Origin: Roseisalinus antarcticus
Lineage (GTDB): Bacteria; Pseudomonadota; Alphaproteobacteria; Rhodobacterales; Rhodobacteraceae
NCBI RefSeq assembly: GCF_900172355.1
Contig: NZ_FWFZ01000015.1
Span: 1-64,000 of the forward strand
DNA: 64,000 nucleotides
Direction of reading: 5' to 3'
This document shows positions 25,249 through 33,975 of the stretch, piece after piece; position 1 is the stretch's first letter, and each line of letters opens with the position of its first letter. Below the pieces are notes generated by a model. It was not told the DNA's origin. It made no database searches and worked only from the letters and a program-made list of their open reading frames with translations. Made by a program: the position numbers and the translations under genes.

Positions 25249-26110
25249 GCTGACGCTCTGCAACGAGCTTCTGGCGGCCGAGGGGCTGACCCTGGCCGAG
25301 CAATGCGCGGTGGCCCGGGACCTGGGCTATGTCGGGCTGGAGCTGGCGCCGGCCACCTTGGGCCCGGTCCCGCACCTGCTGGAGCCCGCCGTCCGGGCCC
25401 AGATCCGCGCAACGGTCGAGGCCGCCGGGCTGCGCGTCACCGGGCTGCACTGGTTGCTGACCGCCTATCCGCAGCTGTCGGTGACCGACCCCGCCGCGCA
25501 CCAGGAGACGTCCGAGGTTCTGATGGCGCTGGTCGGGCTTTGCGCCGACCTCGGGGGGGCGGTCATGATCCACGGATCGCCGAAACAGCGGATGCGGCCG
25601 GAGGGCATGACCGACGCGGATCTGCGCGAAAGCCTCGCCGCGTTCTTCGCCCCCGTGGCCGACGCGGCCGCCGGGCGGGGCATCACCTATTGCATCGAGC
25701 CCCTGTCCCGCGCCGAGACCGATGTCATCACCACCGTCGCCGAGGGCGCGGCCCTGGTCGATCTGGTGGACAGCCCCGCCTTCCGCACGATGATCGACAT
25801 CTCCGCCGCCGGTCAGACCGAACCGCCGGTCGCCGACCTCATCCGCGCCTGGGTTCCGGGCGGCAAGATCGGCCATATCCACGCCAACGACACCAACCGC
25901 GGCGCCCCCGGCATGGGCGACGATCCCTTCCCCGAAATCGTGGCCGCGCTGGACGCCACAGGCTGGCGCGCACCCGTGGGGGTGGAGCCGTTCCGCACCC
26001 TGATCGACGCGCGGGTCACGGCCGCCGTCGGCGCGGCCACGCTGCGGGCCTGCGAGCGGGCCCTGCCGCGCCCCGCCCCGCGCCCGGGCACGCCCCGCAC
26101 CCAGACATGA
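25241..26110 (+). CDS. sugar phosphate isomerase/epimerase-like TIM barrel
   Basis: The 289-aa protein is of the xylose-isomerase-like TIM-barrel superfamily, with a Glu in ITYCIEPL, an Asp in TMIDIS, a His in IGHIHANDT and a late Glu in VGVEPF in positions used for divalent metal binding. Such enzymes epimerise or isomerise ketoses, inososes or hydroxyacids. It overlaps tctA by 8 bp, so it belongs to the uptake operon and probably acts on the imported compound. The substrate is unknown. Confidence 0.82.
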   Translation: MLELTLCNELLAAEGLTLAEQCAVARDLGYVGLELAPATLGPVPHLLEPAVRAQIRATVEAAGLRVTGLHWLLTAYPQLSVTDPAAHQETSEVLMALVGLCADLGGAVMIHGSPKQRMRPEGMTDADLRESLAAFFAPVADAAAGRGITYCIEPLSRAETDVITTVAEGAALVDLVDSPAFRTMIDISAAGQTEPPVADLIRAWVPGGKIGHIHANDTNRGAPGMGDDPFPEIVAALDATGWRAPVGVEPFRTLIDARVTAAVGAATLRACERALPRPAPRPGTPRTQT

Positions 26111-26133
26111 CAGGGCCGCGAGATGAAACGATA

Positions 26134-26162
26134 TTGACAGCAAAAGCCTTTTTACCTACCAG
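26134..26162 (+). promoter_or_regulatory. candidate promoter of the Gfo/Idh-DUF993 operon
   Basis: A perfect -35 TTGACA (26134-26139) lies 17 bp before a weak -10, TACCAG (26157-26162), which is inside the operator-like repeat. The weak -10 might need an activator, or the true -10 may be slightly displaced. Confidence 0.45.
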
Positions 26163-26169
26163 TTGGTAA
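26156..26169. promoter_or_regulatory. operator-like inverted repeat before the Gfo/Idh gene
   Basis: CTACCAGTTGGTAA is the third copy of the motif CTACYRRTWGGTAR found before the TetR and tctC genes. It sits across the presumed -10, 37 bp before the start codon. Confidence 0.6.
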
Positions 26170-26206
26170 TAAGGGAACGAGCGACGCGATCAGGAGAATT
26201 CAGGCG

Positions 26207-27370
26207 ATGGAACGAACGAAACGCATTGGCATCATCATGCACGGGGTCACCGGGCGGATGGGTATGAATCAGCACCTGATCCGGTCGGTTCTCGCGATCA
26301 TGGCCGAGGGCGGCGTCGCGCTGAAAGACGGCACCATGCTGATGCCCGATCCGATCATCGTCGGACGCAACGCCGACAAGATCGAGGCGCTGGCGAAGAA
26401 GCACGGCGTCACCCGCTGGACCACGGACCTCGAGGCGGCGCTCGCCGATCCCGAGGACGAGATCTTCTTCGACGCCGCCTCGACCGCGATGCGCCCCGGC
26501 CTGCTGCGCCGGGCGATCGACGCGGGCAAGCATGTCTATTCGGAAAAGCCGGTGTCGGAAGGTCTGGACGAGGCCGTGGCCATCGCCCGGCACGCGCAGG
26601 CCAAGGGCGTCAAGAACGGCATCGTGCACGACAAGCTGGACCTGCCGGGGCTGCTGAAGCTCAAGCGCCTGCGCGACCTGGGCTTTTTCGGCAAGATCCT
26701 CAGCGTGAAGGGCGAATTCGGCTATTGGGTCTTTACCGGCGACGACCTGACGCCGCAGCGGCCCAGCTGGAATTACCGGGCCGAAGATGGCGGCGGCATC
26801 ATTTCCGACATGCTCTGCCACTGGCGCTACGTGCTCGACAACGTCATCGCCCCGGTGAAATCCGTCAGCTGCCTGGGCTTTACCCATATCGACAGCCGGC
26901 TTGACGAAAGCGGCGACCGCTACACCGCAACCGCCGACGATGCGGCCTACGCGACCTTCCTGCTCGACGGGCCGGACGGCGATATCGTGGCCCATATCAA
27001 TTCCAGCTGGTGCACCCGCGTGCGGCGCGACGACCTGGTGACGTTCCAGGTCGACGGCACCCATGGCTCTGCCGTGGCCGGCCTGCACAAGTGCTACAGC
27101 CAGCACCGGGTGAACACGCCCAAGCCGGTCTGGAACCCCGACCAGCCGCAGACGCTCGATTTCTACGAGGGCTGGGACGAGGTGCCCGACAACACGGTCT
27201 ACGACAACGGCTTCAAGGTGCAGTGGGAGCAGTTCCTGCGCCACGTCGCCGAGGATGGCCCCTGGTCCTACACCCTGGTCGAGGGCGCCAAGGGCGTGCA
27301 ACTGGCCGAGGCCGGCTACCAGAGCACCAAGGAGCGACGCTGGATCGACATCGAGGATCTGGGGCTATGA
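26207..27370 (+). CDS. Gfo/Idh/MocA-family dehydrogenase
   Basis: The 387-aa protein has an N-terminal Rossmann domain (GIIMHGVTGRMGMN) and the family EKP motif (YSEKPVSEG, near residue 110), followed by the alpha/beta substrate domain. It oxidises a hydroxyl of a sugar, inositol or related polyol with NAD(P). The nucleotide loop HGVTGRMG is unusual for Gfo/Idh and recalls dihydrodipicolinate reductase. AGGAG precedes the ATG. It is the first gene of a three-gene operon joined by ATGA overlaps. Confidence 0.85.
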   Translation: MERTKRIGIIMHGVTGRMGMNQHLIRSVLAIMAEGGVALKDGTMLMPDPIIVGRNADKIEALAKKHGVTRWTTDLEAALADPEDEIFFDAASTAMRPGLLRRAIDAGKHVYSEKPVSEGLDEAVAIARHAQAKGVKNGIVHDKLDLPGLLKLKRLRDLGFFGKILSVKGEFGYWVFTGDDLTPQRPSWNYRAEDGGGIISDMLCHWRYVLDNVIAPVKSVSCLGFTHIDSRLDESGDRYTATADDAAYATFLLDGPDGDIVAHINSSWCTRVRRDDLVTFQVDGTHGSAVAGLHKCYSQHRVNTPKPVWNPDQPQTLDFYEGWDEVPDNTVYDNGFKVQWEQFLRHVAEDGPWSYTLVEGAKGVQLAEAGYQSTKERRWIDIEDLGL

Positions 27371-28515
27371 GCGGCACGACCCTGAACCTGCCCGGCGGTG
27401 CCGTCACCCTGACGGCGGGCCCCGCGGCGCAATCGGGCGGCGACTGGACCCGCACCGCCTATGCCGCGACGCATATCGTGGCCGACCCGTTGGCGGACTG
27501 CGACCCCTGGCTCGACGCCGCGATCGACTGGGACCGGACGCTGGCCTTCCGCGATCACCTCTGGGGCCTCGGCTTCGGCGTGGCCGAGGCCATGGACACC
27601 GCCCAGCGCGGCATGGGCCTCGACTGGCCGACATCGCTCGAGCTGATCCAGCGGGCGACACGGGCCGCGCAGGCCGGCGGGCACCTGATCGCCTCTGGCG
27701 CCGGGACCGACCACCTCGCGCCGGGACAGGACGTGACCATCGACGACGTGATCGCCGCCTACGAGATGCAATGCGAGGCGGTCGAGGCCGCGGGCTCCCG
27801 CGTGATCCTGATGGCCTCGCGGGCGCTGGCTGCCGCGGCGACGGGCCCCGAGGATTACGCGCGCGTCTATGACCGCGTCCTGTCGGGCCTCGCACAACCC
27901 GCGATCCTGCATTGGCTGGGCGAGATGTTCGACCCCGCGCTCGCCGGCTACTGGGGCAGCGCCGACACCGACGCGGCGATGGACACCGCCCTGCGCGTGA
28001 TCGAGGCCAATGCCGCCAAGGTCGACGGGATCAAGATCAGCCTGCTGTCGGCCGACAAGGAAATCGCCATGCGGCGGCGGCTGCCGGCCTCGGTCAAGAT
28101 GTATACCGGCGACGATTTCAACTATCCCGACCTCATCAAGGGCGACGACCAGGGCCATTCCCACGCGCTGCTGGGCATCTTCGATCCCATCGCCGGCGCG
28201 GCCGCGCAGGCGCTGTCGCAAATGGCACGCGACGACATGGCCGGGTACGAGGCGACCTTCGCCCCCACCGTCCCGCTGTCGCGCCACATCTTCAAGGCGC
28301 CCACGCGGTTCTACAAGACCGGCGTGGTGTTCATGGCCTATCTCAACGGCCACCAGGACCATTTCACCATGGTCGGCGGGCAGGAGAGCACACGCTCCAC
28401 CCTGCACCTCGCCGAGCTGGTGCGCCTGGCCGAGGCCGCCCGGCTGTTCACCGATCCCGACCGCGCCGCGGCCCGGGTGCGCCATGTCATGGCCGCGCGG
28501 GGTGTCGAGGCATGA
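27367..28515 (+). CDS. DUF993 protein (DHDPS-superfamily TIM barrel)
   Basis: The 382-aa protein belongs to DUF993, a family related to dihydrodipicolinate synthase and seen beside Gfo/Idh dehydrogenases and epimerases in sugar-catabolic loci. VDGIKISLL (around residue 218) provides a Lys that may be the Schiff-base residue, and YTGDDFNYPDLI follows. Start 27367 overlaps the preceding stop (ATGA), and its own stop overlaps the next gene likewise. No reaction is established that I can state. A retro-aldol or dehydratase step is a reasonable inference from the fold. Confidence 0.82.
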   Translation: MSGTTLNLPGGAVTLTAGPAAQSGGDWTRTAYAATHIVADPLADCDPWLDAAIDWDRTLAFRDHLWGLGFGVAEAMDTAQRGMGLDWPTSLELIQRATRAAQAGGHLIASGAGTDHLAPGQDVTIDDVIAAYEMQCEAVEAAGSRVILMASRALAAAATGPEDYARVYDRVLSGLAQPAILHWLGEMFDPALAGYWGSADTDAAMDTALRVIEANAAKVDGIKISLLSADKEIAMRRRLPASVKMYTGDDFNYPDLIKGDDQGHSHALLGIFDPIAGAAAQALSQMARDDMAGYEATFAPTVPLSRHIFKAPTRFYKTGVVFMAYLNGHQDHFTMVGGQESTRSTLHLAELVRLAEAARLFTDPDRAAARVRHVMAARGVEA

Positions 28516-29339
28516 CCGGCGTTCCCGCCAGCCGCCTGTCGCTGAACACCGCGACGGTCCGCGAACAATGGAGCCTCGCGCAATGCATCGACGGGGTTGC
28601 CCGGCACGGGCTGGGCGGCATCTCGCCATGGCGCGACAAGTTGCAGGAGATGGGCGCCGAGGCCGCCGCGCGGGCGATCCGCGAGGCCGGAATCGGCGTC
28701 TCGGGCCTCTGCCGGGGCGGGTGGTACACCGCCGAGGGCAGCCTGACCCAGGCCGTGCGCGACGACAACCGACGCGCGGTGGACGAGGCCGCGACCATCG
28801 GCGCCGAGTGTCTGGTCATGGTCGTCGGAGGGCTGTCCCCGGACAGCCGCGACCTGCCCGCCGCCCGCGCCCTGATCGAGGACGGGCTGGCCGACACGCT
28901 GGACTACGCCCGCACCGTCGGCGTCAGGATCGCGATAGAGCCGCTGCACCCGATGTATTGCGGCGACCGGTCGGCCATGTCCACCACCGGTCAGGCGCTG
29001 GATATCTGCGACCGGCTGGGGGACGGCATCGGCGTCGCGCTCGACGTCTATCACATCTGGTGGGATCCGCAGATCGAGGCCCAGATCGCCCGCGCGGGTC
29101 GTGACAGGCTGATGGCGTTCCACGTCTGCGACTGGCTCGTGCCGACCCGTGACCTGCTGCTGGACCGCGGCATGATGGGCGACGGTGTCATCGACATCCC
29201 GCGCCTGCGCGGGCTGGTCGAGGCGCAGGGCTTCGACGGGCTGGTCGAGGTGGAGATCTTCTCGGCCAAGGATTGGTGGACGAAGGACCCCGACGCCGTG
29301 CTGCAAGAGATGATCGCCCGCGGCGCGACCGCCTGCTGA
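28512..29339 (+). CDS. sugar phosphate isomerase/epimerase-like TIM barrel
   Basis: The 275-aa xylose-isomerase-like TIM-barrel protein has metal-ligand candidates E in RIAIEPL, D in VALDVYHIWWD, H in MAFHVCDW and E in LVEVEIF. It ends the Gfo/Idh-DUF993 operon, joined by an ATGA overlap. Together the three enzymes suggest oxidation, epimerisation and cleavage of a polyol or sugar derivative. It is only distantly like the other TIM-barrel gene at 25241, so the two probably act at different steps. Confidence 0.85.
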   Translation: MTGVPASRLSLNTATVREQWSLAQCIDGVARHGLGGISPWRDKLQEMGAEAAARAIREAGIGVSGLCRGGWYTAEGSLTQAVRDDNRRAVDEAATIGAECLVMVVGGLSPDSRDLPAARALIEDGLADTLDYARTVGVRIAIEPLHPMYCGDRSAMSTTGQALDICDRLGDGIGVALDVYHIWWDPQIEAQIARAGRDRLMAFHVCDWLVPTRDLLLDRGMMGDGVIDIPRLRGLVEAQGFDGLVEVEIFSAKDWWTKDPDAVLQEMIARGATAC

Positions 29340-29397
29340 CCGCGCGGGGCCCGGTGCCCCTGCCCCGGCATAGAGCCTGCCGGCTGCGCGACGCGCC

Positions 29398-30003
29398 CTA
29401 GCCGGGCGTCTCGGCGTCCGACCCGAGGCTTTCCCGCAGGCCGGCGATTTCGGCCGCGATCCGGTCGCCTGGCTGTTCCGAGGCCTCCGACCAGGCCGAA
29501 AACCGCTCCAGCAGCGGGATGAACGCGGCAAGCTCCGCCTCGGTCCAGTCCTTCAGGAAACTGCCGAGGATCAGGAACTTGTAGTGCCGCACCGCGCGGA
29601 CGATGCGGTCGCCTTCGGCCGTCAGCTCCAGCACCGCGCGGCGGGCGTCGGCCTGGCTCACCGCCCGGCGCACAAGGCCGAGCCGGATCAGCTCGGAGGT
29701 CAGCCTGCTGGCCCGTGACGGGTCGATCCCAAGTCGCGTCGCCACGGTCGAGACCATGACCTCGCAGCCCGGGTCCTCGCCGAATTCCTGCGCCGGGCCC
29801 CAGACCGCCATCAGCACGTCCAGCAGCGGCATCTCCAGGGTCAGCCCGAGGTCGGCCAGGGCCCGCTGGCCCAGCTCGCGTTTGATCACCCGGCGGCGCC
29901 AGTGCTGCATGATCGCGTCGAGCTCCAGCGCCGACCGGCTGACCGCCTCGTCGATCCCGGCCTTGCTCAGCTGGTCCGTCAGCTCGTCTTCGCGCTCGGC
30001 CAC
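29398..30003 (-). CDS. MarR-family regulator
   Basis: The 201-aa winged-helix protein of the MarR family contains STVATRLGIDPSRASRLTSELIRLGLVRRAVSQADARR, quoted here only to show the recognition helix and wing in two stretches around residues 90-130. The GTG start at 30003 follows GGGAGGG with 6-nt spacing, whereas the open frame upstream would run into the promoter of the divergent gene. It faces away from an MFS transporter gene and is probably its drug- or phenolic-responsive repressor. Confidence 0.82.
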   Translation of the reverse strand: MAEREDELTDQLSKAGIDEAVSRSALELDAIMQHWRRRVIKRELGQRALADLGLTLEMPLLDVLMAVWGPAQEFGEDPGCEVMVSTVATRLGIDPSRASRLTSELIRLGLVRRAVSQADARRAVLELTAEGDRIVRAVRHYKFLILGSFLKDWTEAELAAFIPLLERFSAWSEASEQPGDRIAAEIAGLRESLGSDAETPG

Positions 30004-30027
30004 GATGTCCCTCCCAATTACGTGATG

Positions 30028-30056
30028 TTGACATACATATGCCCTCGGCACATATC
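30028..30056 (+). promoter_or_regulatory. candidate promoter for the MFS exporter
   Basis: TTGACA (30028-30033), a 17-bp spacer and CATATC (30051-30056). The spacer and -10 contain an imperfect inverted repeat (CATATG...CACATATC), a plausible MarR binding site. Confidence 0.5.
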
Positions 30057-30111
30057 CGCAACAAGACCGTTGCTGCATGAGCTGCAATCCGGCAGCCACA
30101 GGAGAGTTCAA

Positions 30112-31629
30112 GTGACCAATGCGACACAAGAGACACCGACCGACACGGGGACGCGGGCGCCGCAGACCCGGATCGCCTTAGCCGCCGTGGCGGTGACGCT
30201 GCTGTTCGCCTCGCTGGGCCAGACCATCGTCACCACAGCGATCCCCACCATGGCCGCCGATCTCGGCGGCATGGACCAGATGACCTGGGTCATCACCGCC
30301 TACCTCTTGGCGTCCACCATCGGTGCGCCGATCGCGGGCAAGCTGGGCGACCTCTACGGCCGCAAGCTGGTGGTCCAGATCGGGATCATGGTGTTCCTCG
30401 CTGGGGCGACGCTGGCCGGGCTGGCCCAGTCCATGGGCGTGCTGATCGCCGGCCGCGCGGTGCAGGGGCTTGGCGGCGGCGGGCTGATCGTCGTGTCCAT
30501 GGCGGTGGTCGCCGATGTCCTGCCCGCCCGCCAGCGCGGCCAGGCGCAGGGCCTGCTGGGCGCGGTCTTCGGCGTCTCGACCGTCATCGGCCCTCTGGTC
30601 GGCGGCTTTCTGGTCGAGGCGCTGAGCTGGCACTGGATCTTCTTCGCCAACTTCCCGATCGGCCTTCTGGCGCTGATCGTGCTGCACGCCGCCCTGCCCA
30701 ACGTAAAACGCGAGGGGCCGGTCAAGCTTGACATCGCGGGGGCGTTCCTCTTGGCGACCTTGCTGTCGGTGGCGGTCCTGGTATCGAACCTGGGCGGGTC
30801 GGTCCTGTCCTGGGGCAGTTCCGAGATGATCTGGCTGATGGCCTTCGGCCTCGCCGCGCTCGCGGGCTTCATCGCGGTCGAGAGCCGCGCGGCCGAGCCC
30901 GTGCTGCCGCTCAGCCTCTTCGGCAACAACACCTTCCTGATCGTAAACACGGTCGGGTTCATGGTCGGCGTGGCGATGTTCGGCACGATCACCTTCATGC
31001 CGCTCTACCTGCAGGTCGTGCAGGGCGTGTCCCCGTCGCTGTCCGGGCTGTTCCTGACGCCGATGATGGCCGGGCTCATCGCCTCCTCAGCGGGCGCTGG
31101 ACGGGTCATGAGTCGCACCGGCCGCTACAAGTGGATGCCTGTCCTGTCGACCGCGCTACTGGCGCTTGCGATGCTGTCGCTCTCGACGCTGTCGGCCAGC
31201 TCTTCGCTATGGACGGTCGCGCTGTCCATGGTCCTCGTCGGGCTGGGGCTGGGGCCGGTGTTCTCGATCGGGGTCGCGGCGATCCAGAACGATGTGCCGC
31301 GGCACATGCTGGGGGTGGGGACCGCAAGCGCCAACATGTTCCGCCTGATCGGCGGCTCCATCGGCACGGCGGCTTTCGGCGCGTTGTTCAGCGCGAACCT
31401 CGCACGGAACCTGGACGGTCACCTGCCCTCCGGCACCCTCGATGGCATCGGGTCGATCAGCGCCGACATGGTGGCGCGCCTGCCGGTCCAGACCCAGCGC
31501 ACGGTCTTCGCCGATTTCTCGGCCGCGCTGCACCCGGTTTTCTGGATCGCCGCCGGGCTGGCCGTGGTCGCCTGCATCGTCTCGATGCGGCTCCGGGAAG
31601 TGCCCATGACGGACGGCTATTCGAGCTAG
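30112..31629 (+). CDS. MFS drug/solute exporter (DHA2, EmrB/QacA type)
   Basis: The 505-aa, 14-helix major-facilitator protein has motif A GKLGDLYGRK between helices 2 and 3 and the antiporter motif C (GPLVGGFLV). It is an inner-membrane proton antiporter that exports toxic compounds. The GTG at 30112 follows GGAGAG; the frame is open upstream but without a better site. It is divergent from the MarR gene, the standard arrangement for an inducible efflux pump. Confidence 0.88.
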   Translation: MTNATQETPTDTGTRAPQTRIALAAVAVTLLFASLGQTIVTTAIPTMAADLGGMDQMTWVITAYLLASTIGAPIAGKLGDLYGRKLVVQIGIMVFLAGATLAGLAQSMGVLIAGRAVQGLGGGGLIVVSMAVVADVLPARQRGQAQGLLGAVFGVSTVIGPLVGGFLVEALSWHWIFFANFPIGLLALIVLHAALPNVKREGPVKLDIAGAFLLATLLSVAVLVSNLGGSVLSWGSSEMIWLMAFGLAALAGFIAVESRAAEPVLPLSLFGNNTFLIVNTVGFMVGVAMFGTITFMPLYLQVVQGVSPSLSGLFLTPMMAGLIASSAGAGRVMSRTGRYKWMPVLSTALLALAMLSLSTLSASSSLWTVALSMVLVGLGLGPVFSIGVAAIQNDVPRHMLGVGTASANMFRLIGGSIGTAAFGALFSANLARNLDGHLPSGTLDGIGSISADMVARLPVQTQRTVFADFSAALHPVFWIAAGLAVVACIVSMRLREVPMTDGYSS

Positions 31630-31936
31630 TTCGGACACCCGATCGGCGCGGACGCGCCCGCGCGGGCGCCGTTCCGGCCGCCGGGGCGCCTCCGCGATGT
31701 CTTGCGGGTCGGTGACAGCCGGGCTCTTGCCCGCTTTGCGCCGCCTTACGCCGCCTCGCAGCAAACATCTGAAAAACATACGAGTCTCCGCCCCGGGCCT
31801 GAAACCCGGTGTGCGCCGCGCGACGATCCCTGCCGGCCCGGGCCGGGGCGATTCTGCCCTGGGAAAACGAATCGTTGGACAGATCCGTGCTAAAAGGTGC
31901 AAGGTTTAGACATTAAACCTTCTGGAGGCCGGACGG
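31630..31936. other. 307-bp intergenic region with an operator-like palindrome
   Basis: It lies between the MFS gene and the next operon. The first part is very GC-rich with short self-complementary stretches. The last 40 bp hold an A+T-richer segment with a 21-bp palindrome and the ribosome site of the M20 gene. No gene was found. Confidence 0.6.
31901..31921. promoter_or_regulatory. 8-5-8 palindrome, candidate FadR-type operator
   Basis: AAGGTTTA (31901-31908) and TAAACCTT (31914-31921) are perfect complements around GACAT. The repeat ends 2 bp before the GGAGG ribosome site of the M20 gene and is the only strong palindrome upstream of the operon that encodes the FadR-type regulator at 33202. 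Confidence 0.6.
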
Positions 31937-33205
31937 CTGACCCTGGACCACGCCATCGACACGCACGCGGAGCGGGCCTTCGACTTTCTCGAGGCGCTCG
32001 TCGCCTGCCCCAGCACCGTCGGGCAGGAGCAATCCGCCCTCGACGTCTTCGCGGCCGAAATGTCGGACATCGGGCTCGCGGTGACGCGCCTGCCCTTCCC
32101 CAATGGCCAGCTCGACGATGTGCGCGCGGGCGTCTCTCCCGCCTCCTGCGACGTGACGGCCGACCGGTTCCAGGTGCTCGCCGCGACCGAGGGCGCCGGG
32201 CCGCTTCACCTGCTGCTCAACGGCCATATGGACGTGGTGCCGGCAGAGACGCCGGAGATGTGGACCTCTCCGCCGTTCGAGGCCGCGCGGCGCGACGGAC
32301 GCCTGCACGGTCGCGGGGCGGCGGACATGAAATGCGGCTTTGCCGTCGGGGCCCTCGCCCTGCGCGGGCTGCACGACGTCGCCCCGGACCTGTTCGCGGA
32401 CCGACGGCTCGGCTTTCTGGCCGCGATCGAGGAGGAATGCACCGGCAACGGCACCTTCCTGTCGGTCCGCGATCACGGGGTCATCGCGCCGGAGGTGGTC
32501 GTGCTGGAACCGACCGGGCAGGGCCTGCTTGTCGGCGGGGTCGGCATCCTCTGGCTGGAGGTCACCGTCACCACCGAGGCCGGCCATGCCCATGGCGCGG
32601 GTGGCCGCGCCAACGTGGTCGATCTCGGGATGCAGCTTTTTGAGACGCTGAAGGCCTGGGCCGCCGAGACCAGCAGGACCCATCCCGATGCCGCGCGCCC
32701 GGAGACGGCGCATCCCTACGCGGTCAACCTGGGCAAGGTGCGGTCGGGCGACTGGACATCCACCGTGCCCTCCAGCGCGGTCTTCAACCTGCGCGTGGCC
32801 TTTCCTCGCGGCTGGACCCCGGACGATGCCGAGGCGCGGGTGCGCGACGTGATCGCGGGCTTTGCCGCGGCCCGGCCCGAACTGCGCCCCGCGCCGGACG
32901 TCCGGCTGACCGGCTTTCGCGCCCCGGGCTACCTGCTGGACCGCGACGCGCCGCTCGCCCGCGACCTCTCCGCCGCGCACCGCGCGGCCCACGGGGCGGA
33001 CCCGGAGGTCTTCGCCATGGGCTCGACCACGGACGCCCGCACCTACTTGGAGTTCTTCGACACGCCGGCGATCTGCTTCGGCGCGACCGGGCACGACATG
33101 CACGGCACCGACGAGTCGGTGGAGCTGCAAAGCATCGTCGACGCGGCCCGCACCCTCGCCCGCTTCATCCTGATGCGCTTCGAGCGGACAGGAGGCCCGG
33201 CATGA
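31937..33205 (+). CDS. M20-family amidohydrolase (ArgE/DapE-like), CTG start
   Basis: The 422-aa protein has the complete M20 metal and catalytic set: GHMDVV (His and Asp), GRGAADMKCG (bridging Asp), IEEECTGNG (catalytic Glu pair) and the C-terminal GHDMHGTDE His. It removes an acyl or peptide group from its substrate. The first ATG (32060) would cut off about 40 residues that match the family N-terminus. CTG at 31937 lies 8 nt after GGAGG (31924-31928) and restores them, so I infer a CTG start (another CTG is at 31943). The stop overlaps the FadR-type gene by 4 bp. Confidence 0.78.
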   Translation: MTLDHAIDTHAERAFDFLEALVACPSTVGQEQSALDVFAAEMSDIGLAVTRLPFPNGQLDDVRAGVSPASCDVTADRFQVLAATEGAGPLHLLLNGHMDVVPAETPEMWTSPPFEAARRDGRLHGRGAADMKCGFAVGALALRGLHDVAPDLFADRRLGFLAAIEEECTGNGTFLSVRDHGVIAPEVVVLEPTGQGLLVGGVGILWLEVTVTTEAGHAHGAGGRANVVDLGMQLFETLKAWAAETSRTHPDAARPETAHPYAVNLGKVRSGDWTSTVPSSAVFNLRVAFPRGWTPDDAEARVRDVIAGFAAARPELRPAPDVRLTGFRAPGYLLDRDAPLARDLSAAHRAAHGADPEVFAMGSTTDARTYLEFFDTPAICFGATGHDMHGTDESVELQSIVDAARTLARFILMRFERTGGPA

Positions 33206-33975
33206 GCCGCCGCACGGACGGACCGAGCCGGTCGGCGCTGTTCTCGGCCCCGATCGTCAACCGCCATGTGGCCGACGACGTGGTCGACAGGCTGGTCACT
33301 GCCGTCGCCCTCGGCCTCTACGTGACCGGGCAGCAATTGCCGACCGAGCGGGAGCTTGCGACGATGCTGGGCGTGTCGCGCACCTCGATCCGCGAGGCCC
33401 TCAAGCAACTGACCGAAAACGGCTATCTGGAGGTCCGGCGCGGCCGCAACGGCGGCTATTTCGTGTTGTCGGACTGGGGACCGAAATCGGCAGAGCACGT
33501 CCAGCGGCAGCTGGTGGCCAATTGGGACGAGTTCGAGCAGATCTTCGACGCGCGAGAGCTGGTGGAGCCGCTGATCGCCCGCACCGCCGCCCAGCGCCGG
33601 ACCGAGACCGACCTGACCGCGATCCGGGCCGCGCTGCAGGATTACATCGACGCCCCCGATCACGACGCCTCGCGGAGCGCCGACAGCAGCCTGCACCTGG
33701 CTATCGCCCGCGCCACGCAGAACCATATCCTGGTCGAGATGTCGGTCGATCTGCGCACCCGCATCAGCCTCAACCTCGGCGCCGAGCCCTATACCGACGA
33801 GGTGCGCAGGCGCGCGATCGAGCAGCACAAGGATCTTGTGAGCGCCGTCGCCGAGGGCCGCGCGGAGGATGCCGCCAATATCGCGGCGGTGCATTTCACC
33901 CTGTCCGAGATGCTGATCCGCGACCTGGTCGAACGCGCGGCCAAGGTCGCCCAAGACAAGGAAACGGCGCCATGA
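33202..33975 (+). CDS. FadR-subfamily GntR regulator
   Basis: The 257-aa regulator has a winged helix at residues about 25-90 (LPTERELATMLGVSRTSIREALKQL) and a C-terminal FCD domain with histidines suitable for metal and carboxylate-ligand binding (LHLAIARATQN). It lies inside the transporter operon, with ATGA overlaps on both sides, so it is made together with the system it probably represses. The 21-bp palindrome at 31901-31921 is the candidate operator. Confidence 0.87.
   Translation: MSRRTDGPSRSALFSAPIVNRHVADDVVDRLVTAVALGLYVTGQQLPTERELATMLGVSRTSIREALKQLTENGYLEVRRGRNGGYFVLSDWGPKSAEHVQRQLVANWDEFEQIFDARELVEPLIARTAAQRRTETDLTAIRAALQDYIDAPDHDASRSADSSLHLAIARATQNHILVEMSVDLRTRISLNLGAEPYTDEVRRRAIEQHKDLVSAVAEGRAEDAANIAAVHFTLSEMLIRDLVERAAKVAQDKETAP

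Noticed and set aside
29346-29360. 5-bp stem GGGGC/GCCCC between convergent genes
   Set aside because: Too short in GC-rich sequence and without a T-run.
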